DNA of 64,000 bases from Chelatococcus sp. HY11 (GCF_018398335.1 NZ_JAHBRX010000001.1:2170001-2234000); one strand, 5' to 3'; counted from the stretch's first letter, positions 29,407 through 38,746 are shown. Made by a program: numbers and translations. The notes: generated by a model from the sequence alone, not told the origin.

Positions 29407-31476
29407 TCACGAAGACCGAGGCCGGCGCGGCGCACCGCCAAAACCACCCGGCTTGCCTCTGCCGCCACCGGCGCGTCCGCCTGGCCTTCCACCAGAGGGC
29501 TTGCCGCCAAAGGATTTGCCGCCAGGCTTTCCTCCAAACGACTTGCCAGCAGCGCTATCGCGGTTCTTGTCACCGAAAGACTTGGTCCCGAAAGACTTGG
29601 TCCCGAAAGACTTGCCGCCCGAGGGCTTATCGCCGAAGCGCTTGCCACCAAATGGCTTGTCACCGACTGCCCTGTCACCGAAGGATTTGCCCTCGGCGCC
29701 AAAGCGCTTCGGCCGGGCATCCGCGCCTTCTCTGCCCCGGCGTGGCGCAGCCTCGGCCTCGTCGCGGCGGAACGGCCGTGGGCTACGGCGCGCGGGCTTG
29801 GTGTCCGTGGGCTCGGAGACGATCCGTTCCACCAGAACACGCCTCCCCTTCGGGTCGCTCACCGGGCTCGCGCGGCGATGCTCCCGCGCGGCGCTCTCCT
29901 GACGCGCGGTCTGCGGGTCAGAGCCCCGCCGCGGCAGGCGCTTGCCCTGCGGACGCGCGGCTTCCGTCTCCTCGTCGCGCCAGATGCTGCGCGAAGGCCG
30001 GCCGAGATCGTCACGGCCGCGGCCCGTGCCGCCCGCCCGCTCCTCGAATCCTTCGCTGCCGCGATCCGTGTCACGCTCGAAACGCGTCTCCGATCGCTCC
30101 CCACGCGCGGGACGCGGTGAGCGGGCCCGGGCCGGTTGAGGCGCGGCGCTTCCTTCGAAATCGACGCCCGCTTCCGCCGCCAGTGTCGGTCCCAACTGGT
30201 CGCGCAGAATGGCGCTACGCAGTTCCTCGACCGCACCCTCGCCGAGATCACCCAGCTGAAACGGGCCGAAGGACACGCGGATGAGGCGGTTGACGCGCAG
30301 CCCGAGGTGCTCGAGCACGCGCTTGACCTCACGGTTCTTGCCCTCGCGCAGACCGAGCATGAGCCAGACATTGTCGCCTTGGGCGCGTTCCAGCTTCGCC
30401 TCGATCGGCCCATAGTGCATGCCGTCCACGGTCACGCCATCGGCCAGCGTATCGAGCATGGCCTGATCGACTTCACCATAGGCTCGCACACGGTAGCGCC
30501 GCAGCCAACCGGTGGTCGGATGCGCCAGCACCTTGGCGAGGCCGCCATCGTTCGTGAGGAGCAGAAGGCCCTCGGTATTGATGTCGAGCCGGCCGACCGT
30601 CACCACGCGCGGCATGTCAGGCGGCAGAGCCTCGAAAACCGTGGGGCGCCCCTCCGGATCCTTGGCTGTCGTCACGAGGCCGCGCGGCTTGTGGAAGAAC
30701 CACAGACGCGTGCGATCCCGCGAGGGCATCGCCGCGCCGTCGATGGCGACCTTGTCCGCCGGGCCGACGAGTGTCGCCGGGGTGGTCAGCACTTCGCCAT
30801 TTACGGCGACGCGCCCCTCCTCGATCATCACCTCCGCGTCGCGGCGCGACGCCACACCAGCGCGGGCCATGACCTTGGCGATGCGCTCACGCCCGTCGGC
30901 TTGCGCCTCATCCTCTCCGCCTGCAACGGCCGGGCGCTGCACGGACTTGCGCGCCTTGAAGTCGGGCCGGTCAGCCCCGCCGCGCGGCTTGTCACCAAAG
31001 CGCGGCTTATCGCCGAAGCGAGGCTTGTCACCGAGGCGAGGCTTGCCCTCGAACCGCGCATCGCCCTCGCCACGCGGACCACGCGCCGGGCGGCGCTCGT
31101 CACCTGAAGGGCGCTCACCAGCGGGACGGGGCTTGGCTCCGAAAGGCCTGCCGCCCGCCGGCTTATCGCCGAAGCGCGGCTTTTCGCCATAGCGCGGCTT
31201 ATCACCGAAGCGAGGCTTATCACCGAAGCGAGGCTTATCACCGAAGCGAGGCTTGGCGCCAAAGGACCGGCCCTCCGGCCGCCCCTCGCCAGCAACCTTG
31301 TCCTTGAAGCGGCCGGTGCGCGGCCGCTCGCCACGAGCCTGCCCGTCACGTTCACCCCCAGGGGACGAAGCGCGCTGTGGCGGCTTGAAATTGCTGTTAT
31401 CGCGGGGACCGGCGCCGCGCGGCGCGTCCCGGCGGCCACGCCCCTTGGGGCGTTCGTCTTCCGGCTTGTCGTTCAT
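29407..31476 (-). CDS. RsuA/RluB-family pseudouridine synthase with repetitive disordered tails
   Basis: A 689-residue protein in which only ~250 central residues are enzyme. The S4 RNA-binding domain (RIAKVMARAGVASRRDAEVMI) starts near residue 200, followed by the catalytic domain with GRLDINTEGLLLLTND, where Asp is the nucleophile, and GKNREVKRVLEHLGLRVNRL. The family modifies 23S U2605 (RluB), U2457 (RluE) or 16S U516 (RsuA); RluB is most likely. The N-terminal ~195 residues contain tandem FGDKPR repeats, and the C-terminal ~230 residues contain KSFGTK/FGGKP repeats; both are very basic and rich in Arg-Gly. ATG at 31476 is chosen because the protein-like tail starts there. Confidence 0.9.
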   Translation of the reverse strand: MNDKPEDERPKGRGRRDAPRGAGPRDNSNFKPPQRASSPGGERDGQARGERPRTGRFKDKVAGEGRPEGRSFGAKPRFGDKPRFGDKPRFGDKPRYGEKPRFGDKPAGGRPFGAKPRPAGERPSGDERRPARGPRGEGDARFEGKPRLGDKPRFGDKPRFGDKPRGGADRPDFKARKSVQRPAVAGGEDEAQADGRERIAKVMARAGVASRRDAEVMIEEGRVAVNGEVLTTPATLVGPADKVAIDGAAMPSRDRTRLWFFHKPRGLVTTAKDPEGRPTVFEALPPDMPRVVTVGRLDINTEGLLLLTNDGGLAKVLAHPTTGWLRRYRVRAYGEVDQAMLDTLADGVTVDGMHYGPIEAKLERAQGDNVWLMLGLREGKNREVKRVLEHLGLRVNRLIRVSFGPFQLGDLGEGAVEELRSAILRDQLGPTLAAEAGVDFEGSAAPQPARARSPRPARGERSETRFERDTDRGSEGFEERAGGTGRGRDDLGRPSRSIWRDEETEAARPQGKRLPRRGSDPQTARQESAAREHRRASPVSDPKGRRVLVERIVSEPTDTKPARRSPRPFRRDEAEAAPRRGREGADARPKRFGAEGKSFGDRAVGDKPFGGKRFGDKPSGGKSFGTKSFGTKSFGDKNRDSAAGKSFGGKPGGKSFGGKPSGGRPGGRAGGGRGKPGGFGGAPRRPRSS

Positions 31477-31686
31477 GGCGCCGTGATAGCAGAGTGTTCC
31501 CCCGGAAGCGAGAGTCCCCTGCTGCGGCGCAATGTGGTCTCGCAGAATTATTTCGACGCCTTCGTCGGTCCATGTGTAGGCACCGCGTTGAGGGCTTGGC
31601 GTCAATGACTACGCACGACACTGGGCGACACCCATCGATGATGACGACCGCTGGACGACGACAACTTTTGACGACTGGATGAAGAG

Positions 31687-32139
31687 ATGCCCCCATCGAA
31701 GCCGGACCTTCTCTCGCTTGCCTTCGACGCGGCGCGCGCAGCCGAGGAACGGGGCGAGGTGCCGATCGGCGCCGTCGTCGCCAGGGATGGCGCAGTGCTG
31801 GCGATCGCCGGCAACCGCACGCGGGAATTGAACGACCCGACAGCGCACGCCGAGATGCTCGCCATCCGCGCGGCTTGCGCTGAATTGGGTGATGAACGGC
31901 TCACAGGCTGCGATCTCTATGTGACGCTGGAGCCCTGCCCCATGTGCGCGGCGGCGATTTCCTTCGCGCGAATACGCCGGCTCTATTTCGCGGCCAGCGA
32001 CCCCAAGGGCGGCGGCGTCGAGAGCGGGCCGCGGCTTTATCATCAGCCCACCTGCCACCACGCGCCGGAGGTCTATGGCGGCCTGCGCGCCGGCGAGGCG
32101 GGCGACATGCTCCGGGCGTTCTTCGGGGAAAGGCGTTAG
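31687..32139 (+). CDS. tadA: tRNA-specific adenosine deaminase
   Basis: A 150-residue zinc deaminase converting A34 to inosine in tRNA-Arg(ACG). The zinc/catalytic motif HAEMLAI holds His and the proton-shuttling Glu, and EPCPMCAAA supplies the two Cys ligands. EERGEVPIGAVV is a TadA signature. GAAGAG precedes the ATG. It is divergent from the pseudouridine synthase gene, so two RNA-modification units share a promoter region. Confidence 0.95.
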   Translation: MPPSKPDLLSLAFDAARAAEERGEVPIGAVVARDGAVLAIAGNRTRELNDPTAHAEMLAIRAACAELGDERLTGCDLYVTLEPCPMCAAAISFARIRRLYFAASDPKGGGVESGPRLYHQPTCHHAPEVYGGLRAGEAGDMLRAFFGERR

Positions 32140-32164
32140 GGGGAAAGACTGCTTCGGTTGAAGA

Positions 32165-32416
32165 CGACAGTGGATCCCCTTCCCGTCACTGCGTGACGCC
32201 GGGAACACAACAGAGTTGATGACACGCGGCGCGACCGGCAGCGATCCCTCCCCCTCGGGGAGGGTGGCCTCGCGTCAGCGAGGTCGGGTGGGGTCCTCCG
32301 GCCGAGGCAATGCTCCGCTGGGCATGCGGGTTCCGCCCCTCTGCCGGCCGGGCAAGTGCCAGAGGCCCCACCCGGCGCCTACGGCGCCACCCTCCCCAAA
32401 AGGGGAGGATCGGCTC
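32165..32416. repeat. Cluster of extragenic palindromic repeats
   Basis: Two types lie side by side. CAGTGGATCCCCTTCCCGTCACTGCGTGACGCCGGGAACAC (about 32169-32208) is a half copy of the 26561 type. CCTCCCCCTCGGGGAGGGTGGCC at about 32247 and GGCGCCTACGGCGCCACCCTCCCCAAAAGGGGAGGAT (about 32380-32413) bound a second element. No ORF is supported between tadA and aceB, which converge here. Confidence 0.75.
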
Positions 32417-32426
32417 CTAGCCGGTC

Positions 32427-34025
32427 TCAAGCAATCAGCTTGTAGGCCGGCAGCGTCAGGAATTCCTCGAACTCCTTGGCGAGCGACATGTCCGCGAAGA
32501 GCTTGATCGCCTCCGGGAAACGCCCCTTGTCGTAAACGTCGGGTCCAAGCGTCTTGCGCAGTTCCGCCATCTCGTCGTCGAGCGCCGTCTTGAACAGATC
32601 CGGCGTTACCGCGCGGCCGTCGTCGAGCTTGGCGCCATGGAACAGCCACTGCCAGATCTGCGCACGGCTGATCTCGGCGGTTGCAGCGTCTTCCATGAGA
32701 TTATAGAGCGGCACGGCGCCGCGACCGCGCAGCCACGCCTCTATATACTGCACGCCGACGCGGATGTTCTCGCGCAGCCCCGCCTCGGTGCGGACACCTT
32801 CATGCACCTCCAGCATGTTCTCGCGCGTGATGGTGACATCCTCCCGCAGCTTGTCGAGCTGGTTCGGCGTCGGCATCAGCCGGTCGAACACCTCCATCGC
32901 CACCGGCACGAGGTCCGGATGGGCGACCCAGGTGCCATCATGGCCGTTGCCCGCCTCGCGCTCCTTGTCGGCGCGCACCTTGGCGAAGGCAGCCTCGTTG
33001 GCGGCCGGGTTGTTCTTCACCGGGATCTGCGCCGCCATGCCGCCCATGGCGAAGGCGCCGCGACGGTGGCAGGTCTTGATCAGGAGCAGCGAATAGGCGC
33101 TGAGAAAGGCCTTGCCCATCACCATCGCGCCGCGGTCGGGCGTGATGAAGTCGGGATTCTTGCCCAGACGCTTGATGAAGGAAAAGATATAGTCCCAGCG
33201 GCCGCAATTGAGGCCGGCCATATGGTCGCGCAGCTCGTAGATGATCTCGTCCATCTCGAAGGCAGCCGGCAACGTCTCGATCAGCACCGTCGCCTTGAAC
33301 GTGCCCTTGGTGACGCCCAGCACTTCCTCCGCGTGGGTGAAGACGTCGTTCCAGAGGCGCGCCTCGATATGGCTTTCCATCTTCGGCAGATAGAAGGCCG
33401 GCGTCGCGCCCTGGGCAATGATGTCCTTGGCGTTGTGGAAGACATAGAGGCCGAAATCGAACAGCGAGCCCGACATCGGTGCGCCATCCACGGTGACATG
33501 CTCTTCCAGCAGGTGCCAGCCGCGCGGGCGGACGATCAAGGTCGCCGGCTTGTCCGACAGCTTGTAGTGCTTGCCGGAGGTGGGGTCGGTGAAGTCGATG
33601 CGGCCCTGCCAGCGGTCACGCAGATTGGCCTGGCCCTCGACCATGTTCTCCCAGGTCGGTGAGGAAGCATCCTCGAAATCCGCCATGAACATCTTGGCCC
33701 CGCAGTTCAGGGCGTTGATGATCATCTTGCGGTCCACAGGCCCGGTGATCTCGACGCGGCGGTCCAGCAGATCGCGGGGAATGGGCGCGACCTTCCAGTC
33801 GCCGTCGCGGATATGCTTGGTCTCGGCGAGGAAATCCGGCGTCTGCCCCGCATCGAAAGACTTCTGCCGCTCGGTCCTCAGGGCGAGGAGGCGGCGCCGG
33901 GTGGCGTCGAAGCGACGGTGCAGATCCGCCAGGAAAGCCAACGCGGCCGGCGTGAGTATTTCATCGCGGCCCGAGACCGCAGCGCCGGTGACGAGCACAC
34001 CGGCAGGCGCTTCATGATTGGACAT
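32427..34025 (-). CDS. aceB: Malate synthase A
   Basis: A 532-residue enzyme joining glyoxylate and acetyl-CoA to malate in the glyoxylate cycle. Visible family segments are MFMADFEDASSPTWEN, RPRGWHLLEEHVTVDG, VLIETLPAAFEMDEIIYELRDH (catalytic Arg/Glu area) and NCGRWDYIFSFIKRLG. The length fits the A isoform rather than the ~720-residue G form. GGGAG precedes the ATG. With glcDEF 5 kb away it would allow glycolate-derived glyoxylate to enter central metabolism. Confidence 0.97.
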   Translation of the reverse strand: MSNHEAPAGVLVTGAAVSGRDEILTPAALAFLADLHRRFDATRRRLLALRTERQKSFDAGQTPDFLAETKHIRDGDWKVAPIPRDLLDRRVEITGPVDRKMIINALNCGAKMFMADFEDASSPTWENMVEGQANLRDRWQGRIDFTDPTSGKHYKLSDKPATLIVRPRGWHLLEEHVTVDGAPMSGSLFDFGLYVFHNAKDIIAQGATPAFYLPKMESHIEARLWNDVFTHAEEVLGVTKGTFKATVLIETLPAAFEMDEIIYELRDHMAGLNCGRWDYIFSFIKRLGKNPDFITPDRGAMVMGKAFLSAYSLLLIKTCHRRGAFAMGGMAAQIPVKNNPAANEAAFAKVRADKEREAGNGHDGTWVAHPDLVPVAMEVFDRLMPTPNQLDKLREDVTITRENMLEVHEGVRTEAGLRENIRVGVQYIEAWLRGRGAVPLYNLMEDAATAEISRAQIWQWLFHGAKLDDGRAVTPDLFKTALDDEMAELRKTLGPDVYDKGRFPEAIKLFADMSLAKEFEEFLTLPAYKLIA

Positions 34026-34429
34026 GCGCTTTCTCCCTTAACTGACCAGGAGTGTCCGCCAATCCGCTTATGATAAAAAGATACGGAACGGACCATCATT
34101 TATGCAAATTCGGAAACAATGGCTTCCACTGCGTGTTTTCGCCACCTTCAAGGCTGACTTCGATGCTCACCAGCGAACGATCATAAGGTTTGGCTAGTCA
34201 ATGTCAGCGCAACGCGGCTCCGAGGAGCCAAGAAACGCCCGCGGAGACCACGCTCCTCCCGAAGCGCCATGCTCATCCTAGCCGGGCAACAGCTCTCTAT
34301 CTTCACGATCAGATCAACATAACCCGACCCTAGCGCTACCCCCCTTTAACCGTTTACTAGTCATGCATAAGTGAAAGTAAAGTGGCGGGCCTTCATCAGA
34401 AGGGACGCTGTTTTTTCTGGTGGGGACGC
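34026..34429. other. Divergent promoter region, ~400 bp
   Basis: The region between aceB and the chemoreceptor gene is AT-richer than its neighbours. No ORF, terminator or clear operator palindrome was found. Confidence 0.4.
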
Positions 34430-36175
34430 GTGTCGATCGTCAGCCTGTTTCGACATCGCCGCCAAGATGCGGAGATGGAAGCCCCTGTGCCCGCAGCACA
34501 GGTGGTGCAGGAGACGCCTGCGCCGCTGGCTGGCATCGACGCGATGCTGCGGCAGCTCGAGGACGACACCCTGCTCACCATGCGCATCATCGGCTATTCC
34601 GCCGAGCAGGTGCAATCCAAGGTCGATGAAAGCGTCACCCTGGTCGATCATATCCGTGACGCGAGCTCGGAACTCTCATCCCTTTCCGCCACCGCTCACG
34701 ACCTTACGATGGGCCTGGTGCGGACGACCGAAAAGCTCGACCAGGCGAGCCAGTCCATCGAACGCGATATTTCCGGCACCGACGATTTCATCCGCGAAGC
34801 CCATGCGCTTGCGAGCGACGTGACGAGCCGGATGGAGCGCCTTGGATCGGCGGTCGAGCGCATCGCAAGCGTCGTCGCCGTGATCGGCACGGTCGCCCGA
34901 CAAACCAACCTTCTCGCCCTCAACGCAAGCATCGAGGCCGCCCGCGCGGGCCCGGCGGGCCGGGGCTTCGCGGTTGTCGCGACGGAGGTCAAGCTGCTTG
35001 CCAACGAAGTGCAGGACGCGACCGGTGATATCTCGTCGCAGATCGAGATGCTGCAGAACTTCGCCAGTGAAAGTCACGAGGCCGTCGATCGCATCGCGAC
35101 GCTGATCCGGCGTATCGATCCGGTCCTTGGCTCGGTACGCGACGCGGTTTCCGCGCAGATTGCCGGCACGCGCGATGTCGCGGACCGCGCGACCCAGAGC
35201 CTGTCCTTCGTAGGCTCGGTGTCCAGCAGCGCCAAGGCCATGCAGGAAATGACCGAATCGGCGCGGGCCGCCAGCCGCAGCGCCGGCAGCGCGACCGGCA
35301 ATATGGAGCGCTCGCTGCACTGGCTCACCCAGCGCTCCATGGCGGCGCTTCGCGATACGGTCGTCGGTAACCGTCGCCGCTACGAGCGGGTGCCGATTCT
35401 CCTCGAGGCTGTTCTCTCCCTCGATGAAATCTCCGCTCCCGTGCAGGTCATCGACCTGTCGAAAGGTGGCTGCCTGCTGGCCGCGGACATCACGCTCTTT
35501 GCGGTTGGCATGAGCGGGCGGCTGGAGGCGGAAAAGATCGGAGCGATCAACGTCACCATCGTCGCACTCAGCGACGACGGCGTGCATGTGCGGTTCGAAA
35601 GCCCGCGCCCGGAGACGATAAAGCGAATCGAAGCGGCCATCGAGGACGTCCACCACGTCAATCAGCCCATCATCACAATTATTCAAGGCGTGGCGAAAGA
35701 GATCAGCGATACGTTCGAGGACGGCGTCAATTCCGGCGAGGTCGCCCTTACGGATCTGATCACTTTCGACTATCAGCGCATCGCGGGTACCGACCCCATC
35801 CAGTACGAGACCAAGGCGACGCCTTTTTATGAGGAGGTCCTGCCGCCGATCTACGAACGCTGGAAGGACAGATGCCCATCCAGCCTCTTCATGCTGGCCT
35901 GCGACCGCAATTCCTATATTCCGATCCATCATCCGCAGTATTCACTGCCGCAGCGGCCTGGCGACCATCAGTGGAATGATCTCAATTCACGCAACAAGCG
36001 CATCATGGAACGCTCCAAGATGCTTGTTGCGGTTCGCAACCGCAATCCCTATGCGGCGACCCTGTTCCAGCGCCATATGAGCGACGGGCGCATCGTGCCA
36101 ACAACTTTGATGGCTGCGCCGATTTTCGTACGCGGCCAACTTTGGGGAAATGTGTATCTGGCGAAGGAACTATAA
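34430..36175 (+). CDS. Soluble chemoreceptor with MCP, PilZ and C-terminal sensor-like domains
   Basis: About 581 residues and no membrane helix. Residues ~60-300 are an MCP signalling domain; its tip reads [20 protein letters not shown] and continues GRGFAVVATEVKLLANEV. Next comes a PilZ domain: RRRYERVP supplies the RxxxR motif and VIDLSKGGCL the DxSxxG motif for c-di-GMP. The last ~150 residues include CDRNSYIPIHHPQYSLPQ and NSRNKRIMERSKMLVAVRN, a pattern usually seen in sensor (Cache/PAS-like) parts of alphaproteobacterial MCPs, here placed at the C-terminus. It would couple c-di-GMP to chemotaxis in the cytoplasm. GTG at 34430 is a tentative start; GTG at 34382 is possible. Confidence 0.85.
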   Translation: MSIVSLFRHRRQDAEMEAPVPAAQVVQETPAPLAGIDAMLRQLEDDTLLTMRIIGYSAEQVQSKVDESVTLVDHIRDASSELSSLSATAHDLTMGLVRTTEKLDQASQSIERDISGTDDFIREAHALASDVTSRMERLGSAVERIASVVAVIGTVARQTNLLALNASIEAARAGPAGRGFAVVATEVKLLANEVQDATGDISSQIEMLQNFASESHEAVDRIATLIRRIDPVLGSVRDAVSAQIAGTRDVADRATQSLSFVGSVSSSAKAMQEMTESARAASRSAGSATGNMERSLHWLTQRSMAALRDTVVGNRRRYERVPILLEAVLSLDEISAPVQVIDLSKGGCLLAADITLFAVGMSGRLEAEKIGAINVTIVALSDDGVHVRFESPRPETIKRIEAAIEDVHHVNQPIITIIQGVAKEISDTFEDGVNSGEVALTDLITFDYQRIAGTDPIQYETKATPFYEEVLPPIYERWKDRCPSSLFMLACDRNSYIPIHHPQYSLPQRPGDHQWNDLNSRNKRIMERSKMLVAVRNRNPYAATLFQRHMSDGRIVPTTLMAAPIFVRGQLWGNVYLAKEL

Positions 36176-36746
36176 GGCTTCTTGCGGAGACACAGCCTCG
36201 ACGTTCAATCCGAATGACTTGCCATCTCGGTGATCCGACGAGAAGCACAACGCCAATAATTGGGTCTGTCCGGAAAAGCTGCGGTTGGAGATGGAGCTCC
36301 CCGCTCTTGTGTCGGAATATTGATTGATCAGAGTATCAGAGCCTTTCACACGGCTCTTCCAGATCTTGCAAGCTCAACCGGCTTCTCCGAAGCCGGGCTG
36401 AAAGCTTCCCAAATCCTTCCCGATGTTAATATATTCAAGCTAGCGAATATCTCAGGGAAATTATAAGACCGTCGATTGAATGGCGCGGCTAAATAAGAGA
36501 ACGGCCATGTGGGATAGAGTTCACTCCCGCGCAATATATCCCCGGGCTGTCTATGCTCTGCCTTTCCACAAATAAAATGACGCACAAATAAAATGACGCG
36601 AACGGAAGCACTTAAGCTTGCTCCGTCCGCGCCACAACAGTCAACAAAGTCATTTTTTGGCGCCTGCACGCAGGCACTTTACTTCAATCACGTCGCCGCA
36701 CAGACGCCTATCATACCCCCGGTCGATGGCGCTGGGCAAACTGTGA
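36176..36746. other. Gene-free region with a 16-bp tandem repeat
   Basis: About 570 bases, AT-richer than average. Short open frames in several registers lack ribosome-binding sites and family likeness. The only structure seen is a perfect tandem duplication of CACAAATAAAATGACG at 36567-36582 and 36583-36598. Confidence 0.5.
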
Positions 36747-37094
36747 TCAATGCTCAGCCGGAGCCGCGCACATGACCAGGCTGACCGTCTTGTAGCCAGC
36801 GCGCGTCTCGATACGACCCCAGGTGTCGATGCCTTCGGCGCCGAAGATGCCCTCATCTTCCGGCGGGATGAAGTTGTTCTGCGCGTCGGCGATGTGGATG
36901 TGGAAGCCTTCCGGCACCTCGAAACCGTTGATCGCGCGCGCCGTTGCCTCGGGATCCTGCGCGAAGGCATCGAGCAGGGACGGATCGTCATAAACCGCCT
37001 TCGCGACGCCGCGCATCTTGGCGTAGTCGACGTTGGCAAGTTGCCCGGCATTGGCAGCGACAAACTCTCTCAGGGTGTTCGTGGTGGTGGTCAT
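36747..37094 (-). CDS. Small protein resembling NHLP (nitrile-hydratase-type) leader peptides
   Basis: A 115-residue protein. Residues ~37-80 (DPSLLDAFAQDPEATARAI, NGFEVPEGFHIHIADAQNN, FIPPEDE) follow the order of nitrile-hydratase alpha-like leader domains: LLxDPxxAL..., GxxxPEGxxVxVxED..., LPP. The C-terminal ~35 residues end KTVSLVMCAAPAEH with a single Cys. The usual double-Gly cleavage site is not seen and no RiPP maturation or export gene is nearby, so a precursor role is speculative; a stand-alone domain of unknown function is equally possible. GAGG six bases before the ATG at 37094 supports this start over the one four codons upstream. Confidence 0.6.
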   Translation of the reverse strand: MTTTTNTLREFVAANAGQLANVDYAKMRGVAKAVYDDPSLLDAFAQDPEATARAINGFEVPEGFHIHIADAQNNFIPPEDEGIFGAEGIDTWGRIETRAGYKTVSLVMCAAPAEH

Positions 37095-37371
37095 GGCCCG
37101 CCTCATTGGGAATATGGTTAATAAATCATTAACGCTCTATTTTTCCCGAAATGACAAGACCTTCCGTAATAGTTTTCCGCGCAACCAACTTTTGCAAGGG
37201 GAAATGATGCCTTCGCAGGCGCAAAAAGGGAGCGCCATCACATCATTGTGATTGCTGTCAAGCTTGCAGATTTAAGGGCGAAATTTGGCGCGAGTGATAC
37301 ATCACCGGCCGATCGATTCGGCAGGTAATTCAGTAATATTTCGATGTTTTTTTCGCTTTGCGCCGGAGCGA

Positions 37372-38706
37372 TCAGCCCGGTTCACGCGCTCCCAGCGCGG
37401 CAGGTATTGGGCCACCATCCGCCCAATCCAGAAGCTCAACAGTATGCAACAAAATCATATCAGAATTGCGTTCTGCGAAACCCTTGCGGAGCTGTTCGAG
37501 GCATCCAATGTTGCCAGTCGCGACGATTGTCGCGCCGGTACGGGCGATATTGGCGGTCTTGCGGCTGCGAAGCTGCCCAGATAATTCGGGTTGCAGGAGA
37601 TTGTAGGTTCCAGCAGATCCACAGCAGATGTGCCCTTCTGGCACGTCCTTTACTGTAAAGCCCGCGCGCTTGAGCAAGGTTTTGGGCATTTCCCTGATCT
37701 GCTGTCCATGCTGCATAGAACAGGCTGAATGGTAAGCGACGACATAGCCTTCACCCGCATTAGCCCGGGCAAGCTCGAGGGTGGCGAGATATTCGGTGAT
37801 ATCCTTCGCGAGCGCGGCGACGCGCGCTGCCTTGTCCTTGTAAGCGGCGTCCTCGCGGAACATGAAGCCATAGTCCTTGATCGTCGTGCCACAGCCGGAA
37901 GCCGTGATGACGATGGCGTCGAGCCCCTGCCCGTCGATCTCGCGCGTCCAGGCGTCGATGTTGCGCTTGGCGAAAGCATGGCTCGCCTCATCGCGCCCCA
38001 TGTGGTGCACGAGCGCCCCGCAACACCCCTCCCCCGCCGCAAGGACCACCTCGATCCCGTTGCGCGTGAGCAACCGGATGGTCGCCGCATTGATGTCCGG
38101 GTTGAGCACCGGCTGCGCGCAGCCGCTCAGCAAAGCGACCCGCCCGCGACGGGCCCCGACAGCCGGTATAACGCGCGGCCCGGGATCCACCGCGCGCGGC
38201 GGCAGACGGCTTGGCGCCAACGCGAGCATGGCAGAGAGACGCGTGCCGACCTTCGGCAGCTTACCCAGGAGGCCCGCGAAAGGCTTGCCCAACCGCGCCG
38301 CCGCCAGCGCCATCCGGAAACGACCGGGATAGGGCAGCACCTGCGCCAGAATGCTGCGCAGCAATCGGTCGTGCCACGGGCGCTGGTATGTCTCCTCGAT
38401 ATGCGCGCGGGCATGGTCCACGAGATGCATATAGTTGACGCCCGACGGGCACGTCGTCATGCAAGACAGGCACGAGAGGCAGCGGTCGATGTGCGTGACC
38501 ACCTCAGGCGTGGCAGGCTTGCCTGATTCAAGCATATCCTTAACGAGGTAGATGCGCCCACGCGGGCTATCAAGCTCATCGCCAAGCAGAAGATAGGTTG
38601 GACAGGTCGCCGTACAAAATCCGCAATGGACGCAGGTCCGCAAAATCGATTCAGATTCCCGCATCTGCGGATCGATCAACTGCTCGGGCCTGAAGTTCGT
38701 CTGCAT
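37372..38706 (-). CDS. glcF: Glycolate oxidase iron-sulfur subunit
   Basis: A 444-residue protein with two [4Fe-4S] ferredoxin clusters at the N-terminus: CVHCGFCTATCPTY and CLSCLSCMTTCPSG. Two CCG-type domains follow, marked by LLSGCAQPVLNP with GEGCCGALVHHMG, and CSMQHGQ with HICCGSAGTYN. It takes electrons from the flavin subunits GlcD/GlcE and passes them to the respiratory chain. Third gene of the operon, starting 40 bases after glcE. Confidence 0.96.
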   Translation of the reverse strand: MQTNFRPEQLIDPQMRESESILRTCVHCGFCTATCPTYLLLGDELDSPRGRIYLVKDMLESGKPATPEVVTHIDRCLSCLSCMTTCPSGVNYMHLVDHARAHIEETYQRPWHDRLLRSILAQVLPYPGRFRMALAAARLGKPFAGLLGKLPKVGTRLSAMLALAPSRLPPRAVDPGPRVIPAVGARRGRVALLSGCAQPVLNPDINAATIRLLTRNGIEVVLAAGEGCCGALVHHMGRDEASHAFAKRNIDAWTREIDGQGLDAIVITASGCGTTIKDYGFMFREDAAYKDKAARVAALAKDITEYLATLELARANAGEGYVVAYHSACSMQHGQQIREMPKTLLKRAGFTVKDVPEGHICCGSAGTYNLLQPELSGQLRSRKTANIARTGATIVATGNIGCLEQLRKGFAERNSDMILLHTVELLDWADGGPIPAALGAREPG

Positions 38707-38746
38707 CGCAGTCTCTACTCTATTTGGGTATCGGCTGGCGAGCCTG

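Noticed and set aside
30950..31270. Regular ~18-base repeats that might suggest a CRISPR array
   Set aside because: The repeats keep reading frame and encode FGDKPR units; there are no unique spacers of constant length and no cas genes.
36260..36669. Short open frames in the AT-rich gap before the NHLP-like gene
   Set aside because: They overlap on both strands, lack ribosome-binding sites and show no protein-like pattern.
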